Under the pieces are notes generated by a model. The model was not told the origin of the DNA. It ran no database searches and was given only the letters and a program-made list of their open reading frames with translations. This document shows positions 1-10,578 of a DNA stretch of 64,000 bases, piece after piece. This stretch comes from Cyprinodon diabolis (lineage: Eukaryota; Chordata; Actinopteri; Cyprinodontiformes; Cyprinodontidae), in the NCBI GenBank assembly GCA_030533445.1, contig CM060070.1:32890001-32954000 (forward strand), written 5' to 3'. How positions within the stretch are numbered: position 1 is the stretch's first letter; each line of letters begins with the position of its first letter. Position numbers and translations under genes: made by a program.

Positions 1-139
1 GGTTAAATAAGTCTTTATATTTTCCTGAACAATGAATGATAGTTTGGGACTGTTGCCCTGTAATAAAAAGTAAAATATCCCAAAAAACAGGAAAGAAAAA
101 AGAATTACATCTGATAGATAATATGAATAATATTGTTCC

Positions 140-894
140 TGTTGGGATCTGGAGTTTTGCCCACCTTCCTCCAGCAGATGGCGGCCTGGATCTCCTGGAG
201 CTGAAGCCACCGCCACACCTGCGGCTGATCAGCTCATCAGGAGGAGCAGCATTTAAGCAGCGTCAGAACCTCTCTTCAGTGCCAGAGTGTTGCGTAGTTA
301 TGGTTAGCGAACCTGAGCCAACCAGCCTACCTGATTCTCTGTCCCCCAGAAAATCTGATCAGGCTCTAATCAGTTTTCTGATTTCTCCTTCTTCTAGAAA
401 CATTCAAACCCAGACCTGGATCTCTGGGAGAGTCCTTCTGAAACCAGCCTGCCTGCCTGCTCTCAGCATCAGACCTGAAGAACCTTCTATTGAACCTACG
501 ATCCAGAGACTTCTAGGAAGAAGCTCTGTCCCCCTCGAGTCTGAAGTAGAGAGTTGACGCTGCCAAGCCATCTGACCACAGATCAAACTCCAGACCAACT
601 CGGTTCCCCCTCTCAACCAAGTCAGTCCGAAAACTCAGAACCAGGTACAGAATCAACCTCCCGACAAACTTCAAGCCCCTGTCCATCTGGCTAACATAAC
701 TATCCGTCTCTGCAGATCGCCGTGTGTGACCAGTCCTCAGGCCTGTAGTCCCGTTCCAGTTGCTTCTGTGTTTACTGACTTTAACTCTGAACAAACCATC
801 TTCTTGTACAGCATCCAAAATAAACTGTTAAAACTTTCCCTGTTTCCTGGTAGTGTTCTGCATGTGGGATAGACACCTGAGCCCAGACATGACA
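140..894 (+). mobile_element. Solo LTR of an LTR retrotransposon
   Basis: This 755-bp unit begins TG and ends CA and is flanked by the same five bases, GTTCC, at 135-139 and 895-899, which is the signature of LTR retrotransposon integration. A polyadenylation signal AATAAA lies at 819-824, giving plus orientation, and an A/T-rich ATTTAAG box near 251 could be the promoter element. No gag, pol or second LTR lies beside it, so the internal region was probably lost by LTR-LTR recombination. The style is that of fish Gypsy-type LTRs, but the family is not proven. Open frames of up to 173 codons inside it (for example 36-557) are not retroviral proteins. Confidence 0.8.
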
Positions 895-1649
895 GTTCCA
901 TGTATTTACCCCCATTCTCTGTCACACAGATCTGATTTTGCATAATTTATACAAACATATTATTTTCTATTCTCTAAATAAGGGAAGATCAGTTATTAAT
1001 ATTGGATCCCTCTAATTCCATATTTTTTGAGTTTTCAAAGTAACCTGAAATGATTCATTAGATCAAATGTTATCAGTTTCATTAACCTATGAAATACTTA
1101 CAAAATAATAATTATTGTCAGTTTCTTTTGCATTAATTTTTTTGTTAATTCCATTGTTATCAGTGCAGTCGAATGATTTTTTTTCTGAAGCCATACTGGC
1201 TATTGTTTAATATTTTTTCTTTTTGCATTAACTCAGCCTGCCTTGTTGCAAATATCTGTATCAGACAAATACTCATATTGTTGCATCCTTAATTTCCAGC
1301 CATTTTTTGTGCTAAAAAGTAGGCTGATGTCATGGGGAAAGCTCCTCTGGGCTTCATCAGTAGTGGACCATAGTGGGATTGCAGACTAAGGTCAGACGGA
1401 TCAGAACTGAGCCAACAACATCCACTCTGCTTTCTCTTCAGTCCTATTTATTTATTTATTTTGTTTTGAGCCAAAACCCTGAGGTCTTTCCTCTGATATG
1501 TGGGTGCAGGGTACCACTGGGAGGCAGGCTGCTCATCTCATGCATGAAAATCTGCTCTGTCCTGTTTTACATCGTGGAGGGAGAGGATGAAGAAGAGGAG
1601 GAGGAGGGGGTTCCCCTTCATGTCAACCAGCCAATGAGCTGAAAGCGGA
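895..1649. other. No gene seen; AT-rich unique sequence
   Basis: Ordinary AT-rich non-coding DNA with T-runs. No repeat ends, splice-framed open reading frame or RNA gene could be supported. A GA-rich patch lies at about 1580-1610, just before the candidate exon. Confidence 0.5.
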
Positions 1650-1820
1650 GCACCGGCGGTGGATTCTGAGCAGCAGCAGCATCCCTCTGCCTCCACACGG
1701 AGGTGATGCTCAGGGACGGGTCCAGACCCCTGGAGCCGGATCAGGAAGACGGATGGATGATTGTGGCGGTGATGGAAACGGATTGATGGTGCAGCACGGG
1801 GCGCGTGGGTGAACTGAAAG
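1650..1820 (+). other. Candidate 5' untranslated first exon
   Basis: A locally GC-richer block ends at 1820 in GAAAG followed by GTAATT, a plausible 5' splice site. A CCAAT sequence occurs just upstream (about 1631). Frames through it are short: an ATG near 1705 gives about 26 codons before a stop. It could be an alternative first exon of the plus-strand gene whose coding exons start at 22789, or of another transcript. There is no acceptor partner that I can prove, and the left edge is a guess. RNA evidence would decide. Confidence 0.25.
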
Positions 1821-3326
1821 GTAATTCTGCAGCATTGATGTTAAAACAGAAGCTGATTCATAGAGAGGGGAAGAGGAATGTGAAACATGTGCTCTATAAA
1901 TAGTCCCTGTTTCCTGCACATCATTTCTGTTTGCATTGACAAACAAGCAGCAGCAGAGGCTCACAGCTGTCCTATCATCCTGTCTGACTGCATCTCACTG
2001 CTTCCTGTTCACCATTGACTTATTGATGTGGGAGCTGTGGTTTTCAGTTGGCCCCACAGTATCACTAAACTGGGTCTCATCATTGGGAACTACTCTGTGG
2101 TGGGCGAGTTCCGGGCGTTTAGGTGTTTATTGTTTGTTTTCTTGATTTATATCTTGCTTTCCATTTACTTTGATCTTGGGTTTTCTTTCCTTATTGCCAT
2201 AAAATGAATGTTTATTTAATTTATTCACTGTTGATTTACTGAACCACAGGTTTCCTGTAGGTGCTCTGTTGTGGTTTCCTGCCACCTTCTTTCTGACCTC
2301 AGTTCCTCTTTGCTCACTTCACCTCCTGCCTTCCGGGCAGATTTAACCCATTTCGTCATTTTTGGAGTTTTGATGCCAGTTTTATTGCTCAGATTTTTGA
2401 CTGGTTCTCTGGTTTTTGGTGAATATGTTTGTATTTATGCATTTGAATCAGAGCTAAATATTTCCTAATGTGAATTCAGAATCTTAAGGAGGTGTCTGAC
2501 GGTCTGGGCTGCACATGCAGAACACTTTTCCTTATTGACTCTCTTGTTCCCAGAGAAACCAGCAAAAACCTCAGGTTGCTTTATTTCAACAGCACCATTT
2601 GTTTGGACTACATAGCATGTTCTGCTGCATTCAGAGAAGAACTGCAAAGCTTTCGGTACTCGTTGGACCTCAGTACAATGGAACACACTTTGAGTGCAAC
2701 TATTGTTCATTTTGTGATGTTTTATAGTTTTCTTTAATCAGTATTTCATAGATAGTTATATGCAAAAATATGCAACAAAAGTAAACGTAGATTAAACCTA
2801 CTTAAAAGTATGGATGTTTATTTAGTCTCTCAAAACCCAACGGGTCACCAACTAATACACTATAATACAATACTCAGAATGCATTAAAATTATAAAATGT
2901 TTACCAATAAAGACATATTACACATCGGAAAGCTTAGATTCTCTACAATTCAACCCCAAGTTCATTTTATGGACATAGCGAGCACCAAAGCACATTAGCG
3001 AAGATATAGCAGCAGGTCAATGTAAGCATGCTGTAAGCAAGCATGTCTTTATTACTGCTGTTCAAATGACCTATTATTTTCGTGAATAAAAAGAACAACT
3101 TTGAGTCATGTTTGAACTGATGCAGCTTGGGCTGTGTTTTACTCACTCCATTTTCATGTATATATTCAGAAACTAAAGGTGTTAGCGTTCAAATAATGTA
3201 TTAAACATGTCATTTGGGCTTATAGTTCCTAAGTTATTTGCTTTTCCATTTGGGTATGCAAAATAGGCAAGAATTTCCCAAAATGAAGTGGATGTTAAGA
3301 GGCTAAGTAGTCAGTAAAAGTAAAAG
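1821..3326. other. No gene seen; intron-like sequence
   Basis: AT-rich sequence with isolated short open frames on both strands, for example overlapping ones at 2465-2737. None has homology I recognise or good splice context. No element ends were found. Confidence 0.5.
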
Positions 3327-3379
3327 AAGTAAAATGACCTAATTGTGACCTCAAACAATTCATAACTAACTCTGAACAT

Positions 3380-3431
<52 letters not shown>

Positions 3432-3510
3432 GTTCAGAGTTAGTTATGAATTGTTTGAGGTCACAATTAGGTCATTTTACTTATATATCTATATATATAT
3501 ATATATATAG

Positions 3511-3542
<32 letters not shown>

Positions 3543-3556
3543 CTATATATATATTT
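3327..3556. repeat. Long perfect palindrome around an AT tract, plus second AT tract
   Basis: The arm starting AAGTAAAATGACC at 3327 is repeated as its exact reverse complement ending at 3480, with about 57 bases per arm. The arms enclose a pure AT dinucleotide tract (about 3384-3426). A second AT-rich tract that is itself nearly self-complementary follows at 3481-3556. The whole can fold into a very long hairpin or cruciform. No target duplication shows it to be a transposon; it may be an inverted duplication nucleated at the microsatellite. Confidence 0.9.
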
Positions 3557-4757
3557 TCAAAGTCAATATCATGATTTCCATTTTTTTATTTGTTATTTCT
3601 TTTGTCAATTTCCCTTTATTTTCCTGGCAGCTGTTTTTTTCTGCCTTTAATGGAAGGTTATGTAAACTTTCAAGCCCAACTCTATAGGTAATGATAAATA
3701 GAGACCTCAGAGAAGATTGGATTCTTATGAAAGGGATGCAGTGCAGTTTTTCTGAGTGGCGTTGCCATATTGTGATGTCATCGGCAGGGGCAGGGCCCTG
3801 AGCAGGTCTGGTGTTTTCCACTAGGACCTTTTTCTGTGGAACCAAACATCCCTGCTGGAAGGAGGTTTTTGTTACTGTCAGGACCATGAACCAGTCCATC
3901 ATTTTATCTGCAACAATTCCATATGCTGCCAAAGTTTTAACTCATTTTCACGTTTTTTGATAGTTTTTCTTCTCTACATATTTAAGAATGAAACTCATTT
4001 TTATCAGTAACTGTTTCAATTCAAATAGATGAACATCTTCCATATGTTTAACCTTTAATCTTTTGTTCTGTTTTTATTTAACAAAAGGCAAATAGACTAA
4101 AGCAGACCTCTCTATTCCACGTTTTTAGATGCAGCAGTTTTCCTTTCAATAAAATCTATTCATATCGCTGCATTTCTTCCTTCTTTTCCGGTCTGAAAAA
4201 CACACCAGAGGTTAGATTCATGTAATCTGAACCAAAACTTCACTCTGAGTTATTGATTATTTGCAAAAAGTGCTCTTTAGGAACCTGATCCTTGGATGGG
4301 GGTCTCCATGACGCTTATTAATAATACATGCATCAGACTGCCGCGTTGCTGAGAGTGAAAACACATGCAGCTCAGTAATGCAGGCCACATGCTCCCACTG
4401 AACCAAGCTTTCTGGATTTGAATTTAGATGCATTTTAAAGATGGAGACTTTGACAATGATGTCATTGGGCTTAAGGTTACTGAAGTTTGATGTTTCCTGG
4501 AGGAGAATTAAACGGTTGCACAAACCCTTCACTGCAGGGGAAGAGAGATCAGGGTAATTACATGCAATGAGTTTTATTATCCTACATTCTGACCAGAATA
4601 AAAAAAAGTACTGAAGGGTTTCAAACTAGACAAACTTGACTAACGTCCTGTCAGCACATGAGAGCAGGTGAAGCTGTGCTGAGATCCCTGTCTAATCAGC
4701 AGACTTCTTTGTTTCTCGATTTAACATCTGATGCCTCCAAAGAAAAGCTGCAGCCAT
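3557..4757. other. No gene seen
   Basis: Non-coding sequence of ordinary complexity. Minus-strand open frames at 3543-3932 (129 codons) and 4257-4532 lack recognisable domains and supporting splice sites, so I treat them as chance. Confidence 0.45.
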
Positions 4758-5287
4758 CATCACATTTAGACTTAGACAACTTTTATTGTCGTTTTGTATA
4801 CATAGAGTGTATATAAAACGAAATTTCATTTTGTACAACTTTCATGACATTTCCATTCCTTAAAGTGCAGCTGAGTTCAAATGTAAAGTGTGGGAGAAAA
4901 AAAACATGGTGCAAAAACGCATTGATATGGAAGTTCAGGGCATTAAATATGTATGATGCAAATGTGCAGTGTTTTGGTTTGGTGTTATCAGTTTGATGCA
5001 GAGTCTATGATGTGATTTAGAGTTTTCCCAACAATTCAGCTGTCTGATGGCGGTGGGGAAGAAGCTGTTGCAGAATCTGCTGGACCTGCATCGGATGCTG
5101 CAAGGCCTCTTTCCAGAGGGCAGCAGGGAGAACAGTCCATGGTGGGGGTGTGAGGGGTGATTTATGATGTTACGGGCTCTGGGACACGCAGCGCTGAAAT
5201 AAAATGTCTTTAATGGAGGGAAGAGGAGCCCAGATGATCTTCTCCCCTGTTCTCACCACTCCTCTTCCAGTCTGAGGCGCTGCAGCC
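4758..5287 (-). mobile_element. LINE 3' end (L2/CR1/Rex1-like), left part
   Basis: Read on the minus strand, this is the end of an old LINE. It finishes in the 3' tail CAATAAAAGTTGTCTAAGTC at about 4766-4785, the TAAGTC type of short tail. The same 3' UTR recurs on the plus strand at 46388-46593, and the same tail type recurs at 47934-47965 and about 53385-53405, so this is a family. The part at about 5030-5287 is the degraded end of the reverse transcriptase frame. It continues at 9540 on the far side of a 4.2-kb hAT insertion. Confidence 0.7.
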
Positions 5288-5463
5288 TCCACACCCAGTG
5301 TTGGGACTAACGCGTTACAAAGTAACGCGTTACTGTAACGGCGGTACTTTTTTCAGTAACTAGTACGCTAACGCGTTAGTTTTTAAATTCAGTAACTCCG
5401 TTAACGTTACTACATGATGCGTTACTGCGTTATTTTATAGTCTCGGGATCAGTTAGAGACTTA

Positions 5464-6096
5464 GGCCCCGTCCACACGAAGCCGAACCCTGGCCTAAATT
5501 CACTAATTTTTCACCAAACCAGCCTCTCATCCACACGAAGCCGGCGTTTCGGGGGTCTGTAAACAATCTTTTTTTTATTCAGCCTTCAGAGTGGGAAGAT
5601 TTTGAAACGCCGTTTTCGCGTTTCCATCTTTAAGCTCTAACCGCATTTTTTTTTTTACACGCATGCGTCATAGCGTCGCCTCTAAACACGCATGCGCGAC
5701 ACAGTATCACAACAACAATGGCGCCGTACTGTGTTGAATGGTTGCTGCTCATGCTACTCACCCTGCTGTCGGGCTTACAACAGAATCTTCTTCTTCTGGA
5801 ATATCTCCAGGAAGAACAGAGCAATATCGACGACATAGTTCAGCACCTGAATTTGACTGAACCACGAAAATGGACCAGCAGGGCAACCATGTATAAATAT
5901 TAGTGCACATGCCCAACATTTCGTCGCCTATTTTTCCTTTGGCACCAAACGCCACTTACAGGCCTGGCATACATTTTGCAGCGTTTTCATGCATTCGTGT
6001 GGACGATCACATTTATTTTACGTCTCCGTCTTTACGACAGACGTTGTGGAAAATATTAGCGTTTCGTGTTTGTTTTGACTTCGTGTGGACGGGGCC
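5464..6096. mobile_element. PIF-Harbinger-type MITE nested in the hAT element
   Basis: Both ends carry the 18-bp inverted repeat GGCCCCGTCCACACGAAG and the element is flanked by TTA at 5461-5463 and 6097-6099. A 3-bp TTA/TWA target duplication with GC-rich ends is the PIF-Harbinger pattern. The length is 633 bp. A 61-codon plus frame at 5718-5903 contains a leucine-rich start and an RKW string and may be a residue of a Harbinger transposase N-terminus, but this is weak. The element must have entered the hAT copy, or its parent, upstream of the transposase start. Confidence 0.8.
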
Positions 6097-6194
6097 TTAA
6101 AGCTGCAGTAAAGTATTGTCTTCCTGTGTTAGAGAGAGGGAGACAGGAAGGAAACATGCTGAGGGCGTGTTTGTGTTTATCAACGCTGGTCATC

Positions 6195-8537
6195 ATGGCG
6201 GCTGCTGCAGAGCCCAAGTCGAGTTTCCTCACTTGGAGATATTCTCATTACTTTACTTTTGTCGGGAAAAAAGAAAGGAACATTTTAGTTAAATGTAATT
6301 TGTGCCTTGGATCAAAGATTTTATCTACAGCCCAGAACAGCAACTCTAATCTTTGGAAACACCTACAAAAGCAACATGCTGCTACGAAGCTAGAAGCTAG
6401 CGGCACACAAACAGGCTCACTATCCGATGACACTTCACCTCCTCCACTACCTAAGCAGCAGCGGCTGGATTTCAACCGTGGCACTGTTAGCCAGGATAAA
6501 GTTGATAAAGCCATTGCAAGATATGTTGTCGAAGACATGCAGGCTATTTCTACAGTGGAGTCACCCGCCTTCAGGCGACTAGTTAGTATGATACCGGGCG
6601 CGACACGGCAGATGGGACGGAAAACATTCTCTAAGTACCTGGAGAGAGAATATGCAAAAATGGAAAGCGAGCTAAAGAAACCTTTTGAGGGACTGAACTA
6701 CATCTCCACTACTGCAGACATCTGGTCTGCCCACAACAGGAGCTTCATGGGAATAACCTCTCACTGGATAAACCCCACCAATTTACAACGTCAGAAAGCT
6801 GCGTTAGCCTGCAAACGGATAAAGGGTAGGCACACCTATGATCTGATTGCTGGTGAAATTGATCACATTCACTCTTTGTATGGAGTGTCAACAAAAGTTA
6901 CTTCCACTGTTACAGATAACGGCTCTAATTTTGTGAAGACTTTTGCCGTGTATCAACCGGAATCGTTCTCTGACGACGATGATGAAGATCATGATGATGA
7001 TGATGATGTTACCTTTACCGATGTTGCAGAAGTTCTCAACACCGCAGCAGAGGAAGGGATTGTTTTACCTCCACACCAGCGGTGTGCGTCTCACACGCTT
7101 AACTTAATTTCATGTAGTGTCGTAGAGAAGTGGCTTGTTTCAAACCCTGGGACTAAGGCACTGTACAGAAGCTCGGTCGCTAAATGTACGGCACTGTGGA
7201 ACAAGGCAAACAGTTCCACTCTGGCTGCAGAGGTCGTGAGCGACGTCGTCAATAAAAAGCTGCTTGTGCCATGCACCACAAGGTGGTATTCATTTTATGA
7301 AGCTGTTGCCAGAATTGTGGAAATTCCTATGACTGACTTGAGTGCCATCGCTGATCGTTTACAGCTGAAGTCTATCAGTGACAGGGAACTTAATTTTTTG
7401 AAGGAGTATTGTGTCACAATGAAGCCACTCACAGTTGCTCTGGACATCCTGCAAGGAGAGGAGAACTGTTACTTTGGCACTCTCCTGCCCACTCTCGAGA
7501 CACTGATGTCAAAGATCCTGGAGGTGAAAGACAGTCTGACTGTGGCAACGGGCCTACCTGAAGCCATAGTTCAGGTAAGAAATAATCAACACTTTTGTAT
7601 TAATTAGCTGGTTCACCCTTATGATTGTACAGAAAGACTGTATGTAATTAATGGACCACCACTCATTATTCTAAACATACAGTAGTAGATGTAATTAATA
7701 ATTTTAGTTGAGTGGGCATTATAGTCAAAGAAATTGGTTGAAATATGCAAAAAAAAACTTTCAATGTATTCCATTTAATGTCATAAATGATAAGTCTTGA
7801 GCATATTGATAAACTGAATGATATTTATAAATTGTACAGTAGGGTGAAACAGAAATAAATAGCAATACCTTTTTGGCTAAGTAAAGTTTTATTGACTTAA
7901 TAACTATACTCTAGTTCAGTATCATAGCTTTTATAGAAATTAATGTACACAACAATAAATAGATAAAAGGGAATCTCACTTATTCTAATGTCTGTGTCAC
8001 TCTGTGTGTGTGTTTTAAAGGCTATGAAAAGACGATTTGCATCCGTCTTGGAAAGCAACGATGCAATGCTGGCAGCTGTCACTCTTCCCAAATTCAAGTT
8101 GCGGTGGGTGAGAGACCAGAGGAAAAAGGAGATGATCAAAGGAATCCTGATAGCAGAGTGTCACAAGTTTTTCCCTGGCCCTGAGCAGCAACCTGCTGGG
8201 AATCCTGTGTTTCCCACAACTCCACCAGACTCAGGCTCCTCCAAAGACAAAGAGCAGGAATTTTTTTCCTTTGAGGACAGTGATGAAAACTTTGTCACTG
8301 TGGAGACTGAGGTAATGTCTTACTTGAAAACCACCGAAAAATATGGACATTCTCAAACAATTTCCCACAGTAAAGGAAATTTGTCTGAAGATAAATGCAG
8401 CTGCCCCGTCCAGCGCACCTGTGGAGAGACTATTCAGTCTGGGAAGCCTGGTACTATCTCCAAAGAGAAATAGGCTCTCTGACCAAAAATTTGAGAAGCT
8501 GCTTCTCATGAGATACAACCAGTGGTTCGAAGACTAA
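6195..8537 (+). pseudogene. hAT transposase, two exons, one frameshift
   Basis: Transposase of the surrounding hAT element, which would cut at the terminal repeats. The chosen start, ATG at 6195, begins MAAAAEPKSSF; the same frame stays open upstream to 6066 only because of the nested MITE. Residues about 10-65 hold a BED-type zinc finger (CNLC, then HLQKQH). An RNase H-like catalytic region follows (STTADIW, TVTDNGSNFVK). Exon 1 ends CAG at 7574; an intron of 446 bp (GTAAGA...AAAG) is inferred; exon 2 starts at 8021 in the same phase. After an acidic stretch, the frame shifts at the A-run 8337-8341. The next frame carries the hAT dimerisation domain (APSSAPVERLFSLGS ... NRLSDQKFEKLL) to the stop at 8537. 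Apart from that one shift the gene looks complete; AATAAA lies at about 8554. Confidence 0.85.
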
Positions 8538-9531
8538 ACCTCCAATAAAACATTATTCAGGTCTTTGCCAATAAGCACCTTTTCTGTTTTACATTCTGTT
8601 AAATTTCACAACACTTGTTTTATGTTTGCTGCCTGGACTTTAAAGTTAAACTTTAGGGAAAAAGAGTGACTATTTTTTTTATATACCTCATACCTATTTC
8701 ATGCTGAAAGCACTTTAATTTTTGCACTTTGATTCTGGATAATATTTAGCTTGCATTTATTTTTGTCTATACCAACAGTTGATGCTAAGTGAATTTTCAT
8801 TTTTCCAACTTGATTCTGAATAATACATTCCTATTGTATGCAGTTATTTGTTTCAGAATGCCTTGAGGAAAATATTTATTTTTGTGGTAGCATTGTTATA
8901 TTATAGATATGAAGGAATAACAGTTATGGTGGTGCTGATCTGATGAAGCCATAATTTTATTTAAGAATTACTTGAGAGAAAAAAACTTTTTAGTGAGGCT
9001 ATGTTCTGTGCCTTCCTTGAGTGAAACTAGGTTTACAGCTATGTTGTGATATGTTGGTATTATGTTAACACTGTTTGTTACTTATGGTGCTGCTATTTTC
9101 TCTATAAATCTTGGCAGACTTGACCCAACTGTGACCTCTAAAGGGCAGATGTAACCTGTAAAGGGCAATTTCGCAGGCAACTGCCTACTATTGTCAGTTT
9201 GTTCTGTCCTGAAATAAATTGGCACTTTGAAACATATCTTTGTTGTTTGTATATAGAATTGCTTAGCAGAGTTTCATGATGCAAATACATGTCAAGTTCT
9301 TCAACAGATGGTATTATTCTCCAGTGCAATAACATTTCTGTAATGAAGGCTATAATGGCATAATGTGAATCTTTAAAAAAAAAACAAAAAAAAAGTAACT
9401 AAATAGTTACTTTTCACAGTAACGCATTACCTTATGGTGTAAGGAACTGAGTTAGTAACTAAGTTACTTTTGAAATGAAGTAACTAGTAACAGAAACTAG
9501 TTACTGCTTTTCAGTAACTAGCACAACACTG

Positions 9532-9790
9532 TCCACACCACACAGTGAGACAGCTGGTCAGAACGCTCTCTATGGTGCTTCTTTAAAAGGTGGTGAGGAT
9601 GGGTGGGGGCAGGAAATACAAGCGCTTTTGTGTCATTTTGACCAGTAAGGTGGTGTTTACATTCCAGGTGAGGGTGTCTGTGATGTGCATCCCCAAAGAA
9701 TTTGGTGCTGGTGGCCACCTCTACAGCTGAGCTGTTGATGAGCAGTGGAGCGTGGTTAGGACAGTTCTTCATGAGGTCAAACAGCTGTAA
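9532..9790 (-). pseudogene. LINE reverse transcriptase C-terminal remnant, right part
   Basis: This is the continuation of the minus-strand LINE at 4758-5287 after the hAT insertion. The minus frame from 9772 reads residues such as PLLINSSAVEVATSTKFFG, which resembles the stretch after the catalytic core of L2/CR1/Rex1-type LINE reverse transcriptases (hydrophobic, then a KFLG-like motif). Further on, a frame gives an SCLTVWCG-like string typical of the C-terminal region. Frameshifts break the reading, so no functional protein is expected. The fragment is 5'-truncated, as is usual for LINE copies. The exact upstream limit is unclear. Confidence 0.65.
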
Positions 9791-9875
9791 GACTCTATAA
9801 CCATCACTGTTCCCAACAAGCTCAATAAGTTGTCATATTCATGTTGACTTTGTAGTTTCTCTCTTAGTCACTTCA

Positions 9876-10046
9876 ATTCAATTCAGTTTATTTATATAGC
9901 GCCAAATTCACAACACATGTCACTTCAAGGACCTTTACAATTCAACCAAATCCTAAACTCACTCCCTTTTAACAGGAAAAAACCTCCAGCAGAACCAGGC
10001 TCACTATGAGCTGCTATCTGCCGAGGCCGACTGGGGTTCTGCCGTT
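9876..10046 (-). repeat. Fish interspersed repeat, LINE-tail type, copy 1
   Basis: The block begins with TTCAATTCAATTC, then TTTATTTATATAGCGCCAAA, and runs through AACCTCCAGCAGAACCAGGC to CGAGGCCGACTGG. The same order of motifs recurs at 19374-19640. Repeats of this kind are abundant in percomorph genomes. The short tandem start looks like the reverse of a LINE 3' tail, suggesting a minus-strand 3' end. It contains no coding sequence. Confidence 0.65.
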
Positions 10047-10246
10047 ATGTGACAAACGTTAAGCTTTCAAATCTTTAATAAGGCCTATATTATAATTTAA
10101 TTAGGCCTATATTATAATGCAACTGTGTGTATCTGCATGTCATGACCGTTTAATCCAGAGAAAAGCAGGTTTACGCTATCGCTCAGCCGGCTGCGGTGCG
10201 CGCTCCCGCGAGCGCAATCATTCTCGCAGACATTCACTTTTTCGCA

Positions 10247-10578
10247 CAACACCGGGATTGACGGCGCAAATTGATCACAATAATTAAAATAGCCTGGGCT
10301 TTGTAAAGCGAAAAAAATCGTAACATGCAACTTTTGTCAAAACAAATTAACATGGCGCGGAAGCACCACTGTTATGATGCAGCACCTGAAAAGGAAACAC
10401 GTTGGAGCCTTTGATGGCAGTGAAGAGAGCTGATCAGCAGGGTGAGCGACCATGTTTGTTTCGTTCTAAAGTGGGGAAACGTAACGTTAGTTTCTCAGGT
10501 GGCTCATCTGATGCTTTCCTGACCTTGTTAGTAGGTTACAGACAGTGATAAGGTTGGCTACTTATTTTACTTTTAATT
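10247..10578 (+). mobile_element. Non-autonomous hAT element, copy 1, left part
   Basis: From about 10247 (GGGATTGACGGCGCAAATTG) the sequence matches the complete hAT copy at 49391-50875 base for base with few differences. It covers the part starting near 49831 and stops at TTTTAATT at 10578, where a 4.6-kb insertion begins. The matching sequence resumes at 15189. The region further left (10050-10246) does not match the other copy, so the original left end is replaced or diverged. Confidence 0.8.

Larger units (their letters stand above)
5296..9531 (+). mobile_element. hAT DNA transposon with BED-finger transposase
   Basis: This 4236-bp element starts CAGTGTTGGG and ends CAACACTG, giving an 8-bp exact terminal inverted repeat. 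It is flanked by perfect 8-bp direct repeats TCCACACC at 5288-5295 and 9532-9539, the hAT-type target duplication. Subterminal sequence at both ends is rich in GTTAC/GTAAC motifs, as is common for transposase-binding regions. Inside lie a Harbinger-type MITE (5464-6096), a two-exon transposase gene (6195-8537) and about 1 kb of 3' non-coding DNA. It sits in a minus-strand LINE remnant, so it is younger than that copy. Confidence 0.9.

Noticed and set aside
36..557. 173-codon plus frame at the window start
   Set aside because: It crosses the left border of the solo LTR and has no domain; a chance frame in LTR sequence.
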